From Utricularia gibba (Eukaryota > Streptophyta > Magnoliopsida > Lamiales > Lentibulariaceae), in the NCBI GenBank assembly GCA_002189035.1, contig NEEC01000012.1, positions 2,852,001-2,916,000 of the forward strand: a DNA stretch of 64,000 nt, given 5' to 3'. This document shows, piece by piece, positions 1 through 12,267 of this stretch. A model generated the notes under the pieces. It was not told the origin of the DNA. It did no database searches and was given only the letters and a program-made list of their open reading frames with translations. Every line of letters begins with the position of its first letter. The first letter of the stretch is position 1. The translations under genes and the position numbers were made by a program.

Positions 1-3000
1 GATCGTCTTTGAATGGATTAAACTACGTCACTCGGATCTTATTTGGATCAAACGCCATTTCAACTTGAAAAACGGGTACGAGACAAGATACTGATCTTTC
101 TTTCTCCTGTAAGTTGCTTCAGATGTCGTGTCCAGTCTCCTCTTCATTAAAAAGACTGTCTCTTTTGAGCGCAAATTTGAAACGTGCTTCACGTGGAAAA
201 ATGTTATTAAATATCCATAATATAATATTTTTTTTCACCAAAACATGATCATGATCTTAATGACGATTATTAATTTATGTCAAAACAGCTTTTTACATTC
301 AAATCAAACTTTTTTTCTACCAATGCGCTTTTTAAAAAAAATATTTACATTAAAAAAAACAAGCAACAACAAATTTACTAGGTTAAAAACTAATTTTTTT
401 CAGTTCACTAATACAATTGGAATCATTAAACTAGTGTTTTAGAAAATTTTTAAAATCTATTTCTATTTTTCAGAAGAAAAAATAGTTTTGTTCTAAAATA
501 ATTTTAATTATAAAAATAATTCTATCAAAAATACTTTTAAAATTATAACTATAAAAGTTATTTTTAGAAAAATAATTAGTTAATTAATTTTACTCTTTAT
601 TTCTATTTTTCAAAAATAATTTTAAAAAATAAAAACAGATTTCAAAAATTTTATAAATCATTGTTTAAACCTCTGAAAAAGTATTTTAAAAAGTGTATTT
701 GATATTAATTGATCAAAAACGTATTATTTTTTATTAACACGTATATTGTAGTATAAAAACATGGAATCATACCCGATTAATCAGTCTAATTAATCGAATC
801 TAAATACGGATTAACCACTTCAACTTGTTCGATAATAATCCCTTGAAGTATCAAAAATAGCCTCAACCTTCTCGCCTACCTTCCAATAATCGCATGTGGA
901 GATTTAATGATTTTTTTACAAGAAAAAAAATGGAAAACACAATCGTTGACCTACTTTGTTTTATCCGACGATTCTTGATACCTGCACATGGTATTTATTG
1001 TGTTGTCATCACCATGCAATAAATATCAAGACACGTGTCGCCGTTTCGCACGCCTGCATAGTAAAAGAACAGTAAACCCGCTGGCGTCACATATCATGTA
1101 CACATCACCATGTCGGGTTGTGCGGTCCAGGACCGGGTTGCTTGCGCCGCCGCCCGCACCGGATCCGCCCTCCCCTGGCGCGACACATGAACGTAACCTC
1201 TTTTGCCCTTGGTGGACATATCGACTAGCACCTAGACATGTTGCATTTTTCCTGAAAAAAATTAATATTTAGGATGACTATTTTTATTATATACATATAA
1301 CATATGATGAATATATTTTTTAAATCACCCTTTAGTCATCTACACACTTAACAATATAAAGACTTAATATGGAGAAATTAAAGTGAAATAATGAAATATA
1401 TGTAATAGATATAAATAATTCATAGCCAATTGAAGATAATTGTTTCTAATTAACTCTATTGTGGTAAAAAATCGGTATTAGGGCGGGAGCCGATTTTCGG
1501 GTTATGGGTATGGTTGGATGCGTCATACTTGATTTAGATTCACGTGTAGTGTGGGATGCGATATGATTAAAATAGATTGGAAAAGACATAATTTTTACGT
1601 GGAAACTATCGGAAAATGGAAAAAACTACGGAACTGTCCGAGTTCGTCGGAAAATGGTTTCCACTAGACGGAAGAGATGAGAAAATACAGGTTGGAGGGC
1701 TTGGAGCTCAATTCCTTTTTTCTTTGAGGTTTCTTATATTTATAAAAAAAGTTGATTTGACCGAATTCTCAATTCTGTAGATGTCAGCTGCTTTTTGCGT
1801 CTGTTGTACGTACTGTGGTCCTACTCTCAAATAACTGCCGATTATATTGTCATTGCCGTAATTCGGCTACTTTTCAGACTGTCTAAAACGACCGTCGCTG
1901 ACAAATTCTGACAGTTATAGATCACTGCGTTATTATGTTAGAACAATTTTTGACTTCTTTGTTTTACCGATGATATTTCTATTGAAGATGCAATTTTATT
2001 AACCGATTTGATGGGTTAAAATCGGAACTAGTGATGATTTGGTTAAAGGTTCAATTTTTTCAAACTCAAGATCAATGCCCCTCTCCACTTGTGTTAGCAC
2101 TGTATACTTTTGTGTCTCCCAATTCACTACACTGGTAAGTGACAATTTTTAATGAGACTGTTGAAGGTGCAATAATCGCCCTACTCCATTGCTTTTGTAA
2201 ATTTCGGTGAAATTTCGGATTTTCTACACAATTTTCATTCGAATTGTAATTTTTTTTTATGAAGCCTATATTCTTTTCCGATGTGGGATAAGAATCAATC
2301 TTGTTATTCTGATCATCTAACTAAACTTGCTCTGGTTTAATCACTCTCGATTGCCATTCTTCTTCACTCGCCGACGTGCTTTTCCTACACATTCCCGGTA
2401 GCAGACGACGTTCTTGGGAGTCGCAATCTCTGTCAGAGTCTAGGGACTGGTAAATCAACTTGATGACAACACAGTCGATCCACGCTCCGGAGGCTTGAAT
2501 CCAAGTGGGCAGGTTGTGGGATATTTTTCACCCCGAATCCATTCTGTGGTCGTGATGCTACTCCACACGATCACCACATCACGGAAACGATTCTGGTGCA
2601 CCCACATCGGACTGCTGATCCCTGCGCCATCGTCAGCAGCCAGGCCAGCAGCCGGAGCCAGACCCACACATGCATGCCTCCATCACTGACTCAGTTGAGC
2701 TCCGGCGAGTAAACCCCAGGAATGCAATATAAAAACTCAGTGGATCATCGAGTTCAACATGTGTAATTTTAAAGTCAACGCTTCTGCAAATATCGGGCCA
2801 CCTTTAGAAGGAATGAGAGCATTGTTTTAGGACATAGCTTTGGTTTCCACAGACCCGTGTGCCCGATGTCGGCACATGGATCGGGTCTTCGAGATGATCA
2901 TATCGTGAAAAAGTTGTGATTTTGGGGTACATAGTCGAATGGAGAGGATGGAGAAGCCTGGTTTTACAGTAAAATTTGGTAATTCAGAATGAGTTAATGC

Positions 3001-3149
3001 ATTGGAGAAGAGTTTTCCTGGCAAAAGAGAGTCTATTACATGGTGAGCACATTGGTATATTAATACTATTGCAGGCATGCAAGAGCAATAAAATAGTAGA
3101 AAATGGAGGTGTAGTTTGTATTTAGGGGAGAAACCCTACTCTGAAGTAG
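1..3149. other. AT-rich intergenic region
   Basis: No gene is supported here. Positions 180-980 and 1260-1450 are strongly AT-rich with many A and T runs. A less AT-rich stretch at 1080-1210 and another at 2380-2700 carry only short overlapping ORFs (at most 94 codons) without family resemblance or splice structure. I see no LTR ends, primer-binding site or polyprotein motifs. The last few hundred bases should contain the promoter of the DUF7054-like gene. Confidence 0.6.
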
Positions 3150-3157
3150 TATATAAA
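3150..3157 (+). promoter_or_regulatory. TATA box of the DUF7054-like gene
   Basis: TATATAAA lies about 50 bases upstream of the ATG at 3202, the expected spacing for a short 5' leader in a plant promoter. Confidence 0.6.
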
Positions 3158-3201
3158 CAACCCCATCACGGGCACAAGCTTCACAGCGGGCAGGTGAAAT
3201 C

Positions 3202-3920
3202 ATGGACAAGAAGGGTTCCTTCGAGAGGAAACTCAGCGAGCAGAAGCTGACGAAGAGCAACGAAGAGCGCAGAAGAAGCGTGGAAGCGAAGATGAGGCGT
3301 ACGGTTTCTGACAAATCGTTGTTTCCCGTCCCCAGCGCGAAGAAGCACAAGGAAACCGAGGCCATCGCGAAGAGCTGCAACAAGGTTTTGATTATAGTGG
3401 ACATTCTGGGGAGCACGGGACCCATCAAGTTTCTTGTCAATGGAGACGACGATGCCAGAGCCGTGATCGATAAAGCTCTTAAGCAATATGCTCGGGAGGG
3501 GAGGCTTCCTGTCCTCGGCTTCAACGGCGATGAGTTCGAGCTCTACACCTCCGATAATGGATTCAATGGTAAATCTCCCTCCCTCCCAACCCCAACATCC
3601 CACCTGTAAAGGAAATTGGCAGTTTCATCCCACCGAATTCATGCTTCATACGCTCATGATCGAGAGTTCATGTGACAGGATTTGCATCTATAAAACCATC
3701 GGAGAAAATCAGTTCATGTGGAGTGAGGAACTTCATGCTGTGCCCGAAGCCTAAGCAGCTGCAGCTGCAGGAAAACGTGACGGAGATGAAGATGAGGACC
3801 GGGATGGGAACGAAGATGGGGTCGATGAGGAGGACGCAGACGATGTATCTCGAAAACAAGAGCAAAAAGCTGCGGGCTTGGTTCCAAAAGTCGCTGACTT
3901 TCAAGATTCTGTCCCATTGA
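3202..3920 (+). CDS. DUF7054 domain protein
   Basis: Two exons, 3202-3568 and 3679-3920, joined in phase 1 (G + GA) across a GT-AG intron of 110 bases, give 202 residues. The N-terminal 55 residues are highly charged (Lys/Arg/Glu). They are followed by a ubiquitin-like segment at about residues 60-145: a beta strand VLIIVDILGSTGPIKFLV, a helix around VIDKALKQYAREGR, a FELY strand, then after the intron FASIKPSEKISSCGVRNFML and the CPKP tail motif. This arrangement is typical of the plant DUF7054 family, whose biochemical role is unknown. The C-terminus is very basic and Met-rich, suggesting nucleic acid binding or nuclear location (inference). A TATA box sits 50 bases upstream. The family call rests on remembered motif order, not on a search. 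Confidence 0.8.
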
Positions 3921-5794
3921 GAAGCAAATAACTCCAACCCTTTTGCACCAGAAAGGATGTGGATCTATACTTACAACTTACTAGTGCTACTGCACTGATT
4001 ACATCCATCTGTAATTTTCCACATAAAGGAAAGCACAAGTGAAGGAATGAATACCAAAGTAGCTGACTTCTGTCATCAGTTGAGTTGTTGCGCATACCTT
4101 CAACCCTCCCAAAACCCTTAAAATCCCACCCCCAGTGTCTTTCGGGTTACACGAATCCCGTATCACATGAAAGCGCGCTGTAATTGTCGAGAGATGGGCT
4201 CACGCAGATCGTGAATCACATAATTCCAACACCCAGCAGCGCAGCCCCCAATCCTCCCAGAAAGTAGGGGCAGATTAGGAAAGGGGAGCAGCAGACTGCA
4301 CCAGTAAGCCCCTGCAAGTCCTCGGAAAGAGGAGGGGCAGCAGCAGTAGGTGAGGGTCCGGCCTCCCCCGAGCTCTTGTCGGAATCCACCATCCGCTTTT
4401 GTCGGCGTGGCTCGGAACTGGGACTCGGCCACTGCGCCCCTTTCCTTTCGTCATCCTGAAATGATCGTGGCCGTTCACACCCATCGCTCCCACATCGCAT
4501 ATTTGACTTGGGTCGTTTCAAAGGACGGAAATGCCCCTAGCCCCAAGACATCAACATCGGCTGATCACTGTCGCCCCGGCGGCCGCAGCCTCCCTTTTAC
4601 TATTTATGTTAATTAACACGAGTCTAATATTTTCATTATCTTAAAGTCAAATAATATAATTTATCATAAAATAATCCAATCACCAACTTTAACACTTCAT
4701 GACTCTAGACTTATATAACAAGACAGTTCTATTTTTTAATATTTATTTTAAATAATGTAAAATATATTCAATTTTAATAATTTATTAATAAATTTAATTT
4801 TCAAATAATAAAATTCTTACATGTGATAATATAAAATTATATCATATATTGTAATATATATTAAATTATATTTTATAAAATTTGATATATTAAATCATTA
4901 TATATTATAATATAGTTTAAAAATATATAGAAATTAAGGAGTATAATTTCTTTAATTAATATATTATTTTATCATTGTTTCCATTCAATATATTTAATAC
5001 TGTATTATCACAAAATTTTTAATTTTATCATAAAATAAAATAAAGTTAGAATTTATAAAATTGAACATAATCCATTTAAAGAATTTAGTTAAAATGTTGT
5101 GTAGTAATTGTTGAAATTAAGTATCCAATGAATATTATGAGCATATCAAGGATAAGTATATAATAAATATAAATTATATTAAAAAAATAATTTTAATTAA
5201 TTATTAGTGATTTTTATTTTCTTAAATAGCTGAAGTATCAATTTTAGATTATTTATTCTAATATCTACTTTTCAAGTTAATCTGATATTTGATCGAGTTA
5301 ACATTTTTTTTTTGTGATTGTAAATAGTTTTTAGATCATATATCGATTGAATTTTTTTTATTTAAATTTAATACATATTCTTTTTTTTTAACCATTAGTA
5401 ATTATTTTTTTCAAAAATATCGAAAACCCAAAATTTTGACAAAATTTTAAAAAAGTGATCGAAAGATCAAGAGTTAGAACTGTCGTTCAACAAGCTTCAA
5501 CTACATTCCAATCGAATTAGAATTTGGATAGGGTTGTGGGGTACAAAAATGCATCTGAAATTGTTTTATTAAATAATGTATTTAATTACAAGGGACAAAT
5601 CCTAAAGACAAGCTTCTGAAGGTCTTAAATGTTTGTGTTGTAAGATCCTGGGCCCCTGGTGCAATAAATGCGATGCTGGAGGACTGAGATGCAAATTTGG
5701 ACATATTTTCAGTTCCCACTTACGACGTCTGTGTACTTCAAAAGCCGCAGAGGGTGCAGAACCCGCCCCCACCGGGAATCTGGTATCACGGAAA
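3921..5794. other. Intergenic region with a local GC-rich island
   Basis: 3921-4160 should be the 3' flank of the DUF7054-like gene. 4200-4610 is a GC-rich island holding overlapping minus-strand ORFs (see separate entry). 4610-5590 is extremely AT-rich with A/T homopolymers and no coding signal. The last 200 bases are the leader and promoter of the receptor kinase. Confidence 0.6.
4216..4521 (-). CDS. Doubtful small ORF, 101 aa, in GC-rich island
   Basis: An intact minus-strand ORF with a basic N-terminal half, a Pro/Ala/Ser linker and a hydrophobic Cys-containing C-terminal segment (FLICPYFLGGLGAALLGVG) that could be a membrane anchor. The local GC content is far above the flanks. I recognise no family and see no clear promoter or intron. 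Other frames of the same island are also open, so the ORF may simply reflect GC composition. Listed as a possibility only. Confidence 0.2.
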   Translation of the reverse strand: MKRPKSNMRCGSDGCERPRSFQDDERKGAQWPSPSSEPRRQKRMVDSDKSSGEAGPSPTAAAPPLSEDLQGLTGAVCCSPFLICPYFLGGLGAALLGVGIM

Positions 5795-8700
5795 ATGCGT
5801 TTCCTCCTTTGGCTCTTATGCTTCCTTCTCGGTCTCCTCCGTCCTTCCTCCGTCGCCGCAGCGAGGACGCCGTGGATGACGGAGGACCATGCTCTGCTTT
5901 CACTCAAGGCCGCCGTTACAGATGACCCGCATTCTGCGCTTGCCTCGTGGAACTCGAGCGCTAGCCATTGCTTGTGGAGAGGCGTGACTTGCGACCCTTC
6001 TAATCGTCACGTGACGGCGGTGGATATCTCGAATCTCAGCCTTACTGGAGTCCTTTCGCCGGAGGTGGGTCATCTCCGGTTCCTCGTTAATTTTTCAGCG
6101 GCTGCTAACGCCCTTTCCGGCCCGATTCCGGGCAAATCTCCCTCATCTCCAGCCTCAGATATCTCAATCTTTCCAACAATGTATTCAATGGTAGTTTCCC
6201 CAAGGAGCTCTGCCGTCTCCAGAATCTGCAGGTTCTCGACTTGTACAACAATAATATGACTGGGGATTTTCCTTCCGAAGTTTATATGCTTTCAAATCTC
6301 CGCCATTTGCATCTTGGGGTAATTTTTTCACCGGTGTGATATCGCCTGAGTTTGGCTCCTTTCCCCACCTTGAGTATTTGGCAGTTTCCGGCAACGAGCT
6401 TACCGGAGTCATTCCACCGGAAATTGGAAACCTAACCCAGCTCAAGGAGCTCTACATTGGCTACTACAACACATTTTCCGGTACTTTACCCAAGGAAATC
6501 GGGAATTTGTCGAACTTAGTTCGTTTGGACGCAGCTAATTGCGGACTCTCCGGCGAGATTCCGGACGAGATCGGAAATTTACAGAATCTAGACACCCTTT
6601 TACTCCAGGTGAACGGATTTTCTGGTGGGTTAATACCCGCGTTAGGGAACTTGAAGGCCCTGAAATACATGGATCTTTCCAACAATGTGCTCTCTGGGGG
6701 AATCCCGTCTTCATTTGCCCAGCTTAAGAACCTAACTCTCTTGAATCTCTTCAGGAACAAGCTTACAAGTTCCATACCAGAGTTCATTGGTAGGTTGCCT
6801 GCGTTGCAGGTATTGCAGTTGTGGGAAAACAACTTCACCGGGACTATCCCTCAGAACTTAGGTGGCAACGGTAACCTGCGCGAATTGGATTTGAGTTCCA
6901 ACAAGCTGACTGGTACTTTACCCCAAAATCTCTGCCATGGTAATCGGCTTCACACACTGATCACTCTAGGAAACTTCCTCTTTGGCCCAATCCCTGAAGC
7001 GCTGGGTAAATGCGGATCACTGAGCAGAATCAGGATGGGCGAAAACTACCTCAATGGATCTATTCCCAACGGGTTGTTAAGCTTGCCAATGCTTACTCAA
7101 GTTGAGCTACAAGACAATCTGCTCTCCGGTTCCTTCCCTGAAACTCACGCTATATCTCAGAATCTTGGCCAAATTAGTCTCTCTAATAACCGTCTAGCCG
7201 GTCCCCTGCCACCCAGTATCGGAAATTTCATTGCCGTTCAGAAGCTTTTGCTGGATGGAAACAAGTTTTCCGGAGGAATTCCGGCTGAAATAGGGAAGTT
7301 ACAACAGTTGTCGAAGTTGGATTTCAGTCATAATGAGTTTTCAGGCCCTGTTCCGTCAGAGATCAGTCAGTGTAAGCTGTTGACATTTGTGGATATTAGC
7401 AGGAATCAGCTTTCTGGTAAAGTTCCACCGGAGATAAGTGCTATGAGGATTCTTAACTACTTGAATCTTTCAAGAAACCATTTGGAGGGTGACATCCCTT
7501 CTTCCATCTCTAGCATGCAGAGTTTAACTTCTGTTGATTTTTCTTACAATAATTTCTCTGGTTTGGTTCCTGGAACTGGTCAATTCAGCTACTTTAATTA
7601 CACTTCCTTTCTGGGCAATCCCAATCTCTGCGGCCCTTACTTGGGTCCCTGCAAAGAAGGCATTGTAAATGGCGTCCAAAGGCCGCATGAAAAGGTCACT
7701 TTTACTCCATCCATGAAGCTGTTTCTGGTTATAGGTTTGCTGATTTGCTCCATTGTGTTTGCCGTGGCTGCAATTCTCAAAGCACGTTCGATGAAGAAAG
7801 CTACCGAAGCTCGTTCATGGAAGCTCACAGCTTTTCAGAGACTGGATTTCACCTGTGCCGATGTTCTAGATTGTCTTAAAGAAGACAACATTATAGGAAA
7901 AGGAGGAGCCGGTATCGTGTACAAAGGGGTCATGCCCGGCGGCGAAATGGTGGCTGTTAAGAGGTTACCGGCGATGAGCAGAGGCTCATCTCATGATCAT
8001 GGCTTCAATGCTGAAATACAGACTCTTGGAAGAATCAGACACAGGCATATTGTCAGACTTCTTGGTTTCTGTTCGAATCATGAAACTAATCTTCTGGTCT
8101 ACGAATACATGCCCAATGGGAGCTTGGGCGAAATGCTCCATGGCAAGAAAGGTGGGCATTTGCACTGGGATACAAGGTACAAAATTGCAGTTGAAGCAGC
8201 TAAGGGACTCTGCTATCTCCACCACGATTGCTCGCCATTGATCCTTCATCGTGATGTCAAATCCAACAATATCCTCTTGGATTCCTCCCTCGAAGCTCAT
8301 GTTGCTGATTTTGGACTAGCCAAGTTCCTCCAGGATTCCGGAACCTCCGAGTGTATGTCTGCCATTGCTGGCTCCTATGGCTACATTGCTCCAGGTACAG
8401 TGCATCATCGATCTCTTGTTATCATCTTTCTCAATGTTGAGTGACTACTGAACCCCTGAGGCAAACATTGCATTCCAGAGTACGCTTACACGCTCAAGGT
8501 TGATGAGAAGAGTGATGTATACAGCTTTGGCGTCGTTCTTCTTGAGCTGGTAACCGGCCGGAAACCGGTCGGTGAATTCGGTGATGGTGTGGACATCGTG
8601 CATTGGGTGAGGAAAATGTGTGGCGGCAACAAAGATGAAGTAGTAAAAGTTCTTGATCCCCGACTCACCGGTATCCCCATCATGGAGGCGACTCATGTTT

Positions 8701-8900
8701 TCTCTGTCGCAATGCTGTGTGTGGAAGAGCAAGCCGTGCAGCGGCCGACAATGCGAGAGGTCGTCCAGATTCTCAGCGACCCACCGGAATCCCCTGCGGC
8801 CCCGCCCAAGTCACACTCACCCCCTCCTGAGCCATCTTCTACCTGTGCATCTGTAGACCAAAACAAGTCATCTCCACCGCCAGACCTTCTCAGCATCTAG
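5795..8900 (+). CDS. BAM1/BAM2-type LRR receptor-like kinase, reading frame broken twice
   Basis: CLAVATA1-clade receptor kinase that perceives CLE-type peptides at the plasma membrane in meristem and anther development (family knowledge). Exons 5795-8394 and 8479-8900; the intron falls inside APE, the same place as in CLV1/BAM genes. The ATG at 5795 starts a signal peptide ([15 protein letters not shown]); an in-frame ATG at 5633 is less likely. About 20 LRRs follow, then a membrane segment near residue 643-665 and a kinase domain at about 693-970 with [26 protein letters not shown] and APE intact. The frame shifts at about 6129-6133 and again at 6319-6323, each needing one extra base. Between them the third frame encodes perfect LRR sequence ([22 protein letters not shown]). 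With both bases restored the length would be about 1007 residues, close to Arabidopsis BAM1 (about 1003). Either sequencing error or a very young pseudogene. Confidence 0.92.
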
Positions 8901-9563
8901 AGAAGAGCACTGGGCCCAAGAGCTGTTTGCTTTCTCTGTTGAATTAAATGCGTTTGTGACTTTCTGATATGAAGTTATGGTTCTGTTTACTCTGCACAGA
9001 CAGCAGTACAGAACGCCGGTGAGGTTTCAGCCTGCATGGGGGGGGGAGGCCATTAGTGGGGGTGTATTGCAAAGTGTGAATCCAGTTACCAAGAAAGTGT
9101 GATTCTTAATGCATCTTTATCTCTTTTTCCTCGTCTTTTAGCAAGCCTGTGACCATGGGAATGAGAAGTAAATGCAGATCAGTGATGGCGAGTTCATTTA
9201 AAGCCATTACTGGAGGATGATGTGAGCTCACTTTACAGTAGAATCTGCTGAATTCAACTCGAGATCCCATCAGCCAAAACATTTTCCACCTTCCCAGTTG
9301 TGATCATTCTTCTTTATACGTACTTTAGATGCAGGAACAAACGGCAGCATAACCAGGCGGCGCCGCCGCAGTAGAAGCGTTGGGACTGATCTGTGGGTTG
9401 GCTGTGGATGGTGGATGATCTGAAACATGATATTGGGCCATATGTAATGAGCTTTTTGGGCCGGCTAAATGGGTTTTATTGGGCCTTGTTTACAAGCAAT
9501 TCGTCTTTTTTTTTTAATATGCTAAGGGAAGAAAGAAGACAATAGGAGACGTCAGACGAGAAA
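8901..9563. other. Intergenic region, BAM-type gene to COX6a
   Basis: 3' flank of the receptor kinase followed by the COX6a promoter. It contains a run of nine G at about 9039-9047 and a T run near 9507. No coding signal or RNA gene was seen. Confidence 0.6.
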
Positions 9564-10689
9564 ATGGCGACGGCGATATGGAGATCTGGCTTCCGCAGCG
9601 CCCTCCGTGGTGGCGCGTCTGCTGCGCGTGGTTCTCCGGCAATAAAGCGTTTCTTCTCATCGTCAGCCTCTGCCCATGAGGAGGCCGGTAAGATCCATTA
9701 CTCGCCATTGTTTGAGCGGGTCAAACCCCTCTTGATTCCCATTATTTGAATAATATGATTGTTGATTTCTTTTTTAATTGGACGGTCTTTACGAGTCGGT
9801 TTCCTTGATTGTTCTTTTTCTGATCCTTCTGATTTCCGTTGTGTCTGTGTGGGTGTAGCGGAGGCTGCGAAGTGGGAGAAGATAACCTATGCTGGAATAG
9901 TTGCGTGTACGGCTCTCGCGGGTTACAATTTATCAAAGGGTCACCCTCACCACGATGAACCTCCGGTAAGAATCTGCCTTTTGAGCTGATTTAGGTGAAT
10001 GTATTTTGCGCTAGGATGCTGGGATTCTTGGAAGCTGTTATTCGATATAATCAGCTGCGTTGAATGAACCTTAATTCTATGCACAGGCATACACCTACTT
10101 GCACATCCGAAATAAGGAATTCCCATGGGGTAAGTTTCTCCGGATACAAACTAATCGCCTGTTTCCCTTTCAAGTTTTTTCCCGTTTCTTGTAACTTTTA
10201 GTCTGCTGCATTACATATCCATTTTTCGTTCAAATTCAGACCTTTGGCTGATGGTGTCTATGTTTATAACTCTTCAGCCTGTTTGGTTCTGGAATTGATA
10301 GAATGCACCCTTTTTGGGTGAGGATGTGTTAAAAATTTTTTAGTAAACGTCCTCAGTCGTTTATTCAGGCTGCCTCAAACCGGATCTTTCATTCGTTACT
10401 TGAAGATGCCTTTCCTTCTTTCTTTCGGATTGAAACGAGCTGGCCTTTGCATTCCTTGTTTGAAGATGCTTGTCATTCTATCATTCTGATTGAAACGAGC
10501 TTGTTCGTTGCCAACTTATGTTCAAGTTGGTTGCCGCGATGCAAATCGTCGTTCATGCTTTTATGATTTTGAGTTGAATTCTGGTAGTCTTTAATTGCAC
10601 TTTAGGACTTCTGTTTTCACCTCTTTATCTTCTTCTATCACTTAATTGTAGGTCCTGATGGCCTTTTTGAGGTAAAAGATCATCACTGA
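9564..10689 (+). CDS. COX6A: Cytochrome c oxidase subunit 6a, mitochondrial
   Basis: Nuclear-encoded small subunit of respiratory complex IV in the inner mitochondrial membrane. Four exons, 9564-9687, 9859-9965, 10087-10129 and 10652-10689, all with GT-AG junctions and matching phases, give 103 residues (plant COX6a is about 100). The first about 40 residues are Arg/Ser/Ala-rich, a mitochondrial targeting sequence. The membrane helix is in exon 2 (ITYAGIVACTALAGYNLS), followed by the GHPHHDEPP and AYTYLHIRNKEFPWG motifs typical of the family, and the short tail PDGLFEVKDHH. The tiny 43- and 38-base terminal exons are easily missed by gene predictors. Intron 3 carries a diverged 60-base tandem duplication. 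Confidence 0.95.
10381..10500 (+). repeat. 60-base diverged tandem duplication in COX6a intron 3
   Basis: Two adjacent 60-base units (10381-10440 and 10441-10500) both contain the order CATTC, TTGAAGATGC, TTCT and GATTGAAACGAGC at the same offsets, with scattered substitutions between copies. Confidence 0.75.
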
Positions 10690-12267
10690 TCCATCTAGCT
10701 TGCAACCGAAGGGGTCAATGAATAACTGCTCATCTGAAAATCACCTGGAATTCCGTCCAGTATGTCATTGTTGGTGATACTTGATACGATGAGTATTGTT
10801 TGTGGAATGCTTGTGATGTCTCATTCCCTACTTCAGTGCACTCTCTGCTCAATGGAAGTGTGTTGGATCACTCTTCATGCTTGATGGTTCATTTCAGATC
10901 TACTTGAAACCTGATAATTGCATCTCCAACGAATGTAACCAACCATGCTACATGAAAAGCTTATTCACATTGGCTTTTTCCGAAAAGCGTGTGCAGTTTT
11001 TGTCTTCATCAGGGTCTATAGACAAGCAACCCCTCATCTGCAACCCCCATGGGGAATCAGAGAATCCCATAAAAAGACTGCACCTTTAGTGGATTCGCAC
11101 TTTGTCCTTGCACTTGCATTAGGAAGAAGTGAGCCTTTGGACTGCACACCACTTGGAAACTACTACATTTCTCCAACAGATTCCCATTGGTTCCAATAAC
11201 AGACCAAACATACGCTTGTATGAAAACAGATGAACTTGTTGTCCATAAACCATCTTTGAATCTAGTGTTGCATGCATCCCCAAACTTCCAACACAAAATC
11301 CAGATGCAGAAGACAGGATTTTGACATGATTCAAAGTTGTAAGTTCACCAATGACATGTCCCATCACCTGATTTTAACCTGAGAGTTGGAAATCTCATTG
11401 ACCTCGCTCTCCTGCATCCATTTTCTTTTTACCCCTTTTGAGACTTTTCTTCTTGTTGTCTCAGGCACCTCTCTGTGCCGATTACTTGTTTACCCAGTTG
11501 GTAAACAACAATAAAAATCCAATCTTTATCCTGGAAATGTCGCCCCCAATTACGACCCGTTTGTATTCGTTTTTCGCTTCGTGTTGCAGCGTTAAGGTGT
11601 TTGTGCCGCGAGTAAAGGAAAGCAGGAAGAAGACGAAGGGAATGGTGTATGAAATGGGTTTGTGTGATATGAAATGGTGACGTGATAAAGCTGAACAAAT
11701 CGGTTTGCGGTGGCTGGCAAAGAATGGAGATGACGACAGTTCACTGTAGACAGAGGCGCGTAGGAGATGATACACTCCTGAAGAGCTACACGATTAAAGC
11801 TCCCTCTCTCCTTCTTTCTTTCTCTGGGTTCTCCTTTTGAGAAGTCCAAGAAACTGTTCCTCTGCCACACCTGCGTTACATTGCATTGCTGCATCGCAGT
11901 TTCCTTCCAAGTCAAGGAAACCGCCACCTTCTCTTGTGCAGATTTTGGGGGATTGATTGATTGAATGATCGTTGAATCAACACCTGCTGCTAAAGATCTT
12001 TTCAATCCTTCATTCATTCATTTGGAATGATCCGAAATGGAAGATATCTGATTAGTTGCGTGAAAGCGGGACTTGGGAAATCAGAAAGGTCTGCAGAAAA
12101 ATCCCTGGACGCAGAGGCCATCATTGCCTTCTCTATCCGTGTTTTGGGAAAGGGAGGAGGAGCGTTTAATGCAAATTCTAACAAAGATTCAATCAGCCCA
12201 GATGCCCAAAACACACTACTAACAGTTGCCCGCAGCAGCAGCGGCGGCGGCAGGAGGAGTTTCTTCT
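10690..12267. other. Intergenic region between COX6a and EPFL2
   Basis: These are 3' flanks of two convergent genes. Several overlapping ORFs of 60-140 codons are present on both strands (for example 11592-12017 on the minus strand), but none has splice support, a promoter or a recognised motif. Nothing else was identified. Confidence 0.55.

Noticed and set aside
1440-2460. Possible LTR retrotransposon remnant
   Set aside because: No LTR pair, primer-binding site, polypurine tract or polyprotein motif was visible.
3066-3603. Minus-strand ORFs of 140-152 codons over the DUF7054-like gene
   Set aside because: Antisense shadows of the supported plus-strand exon.
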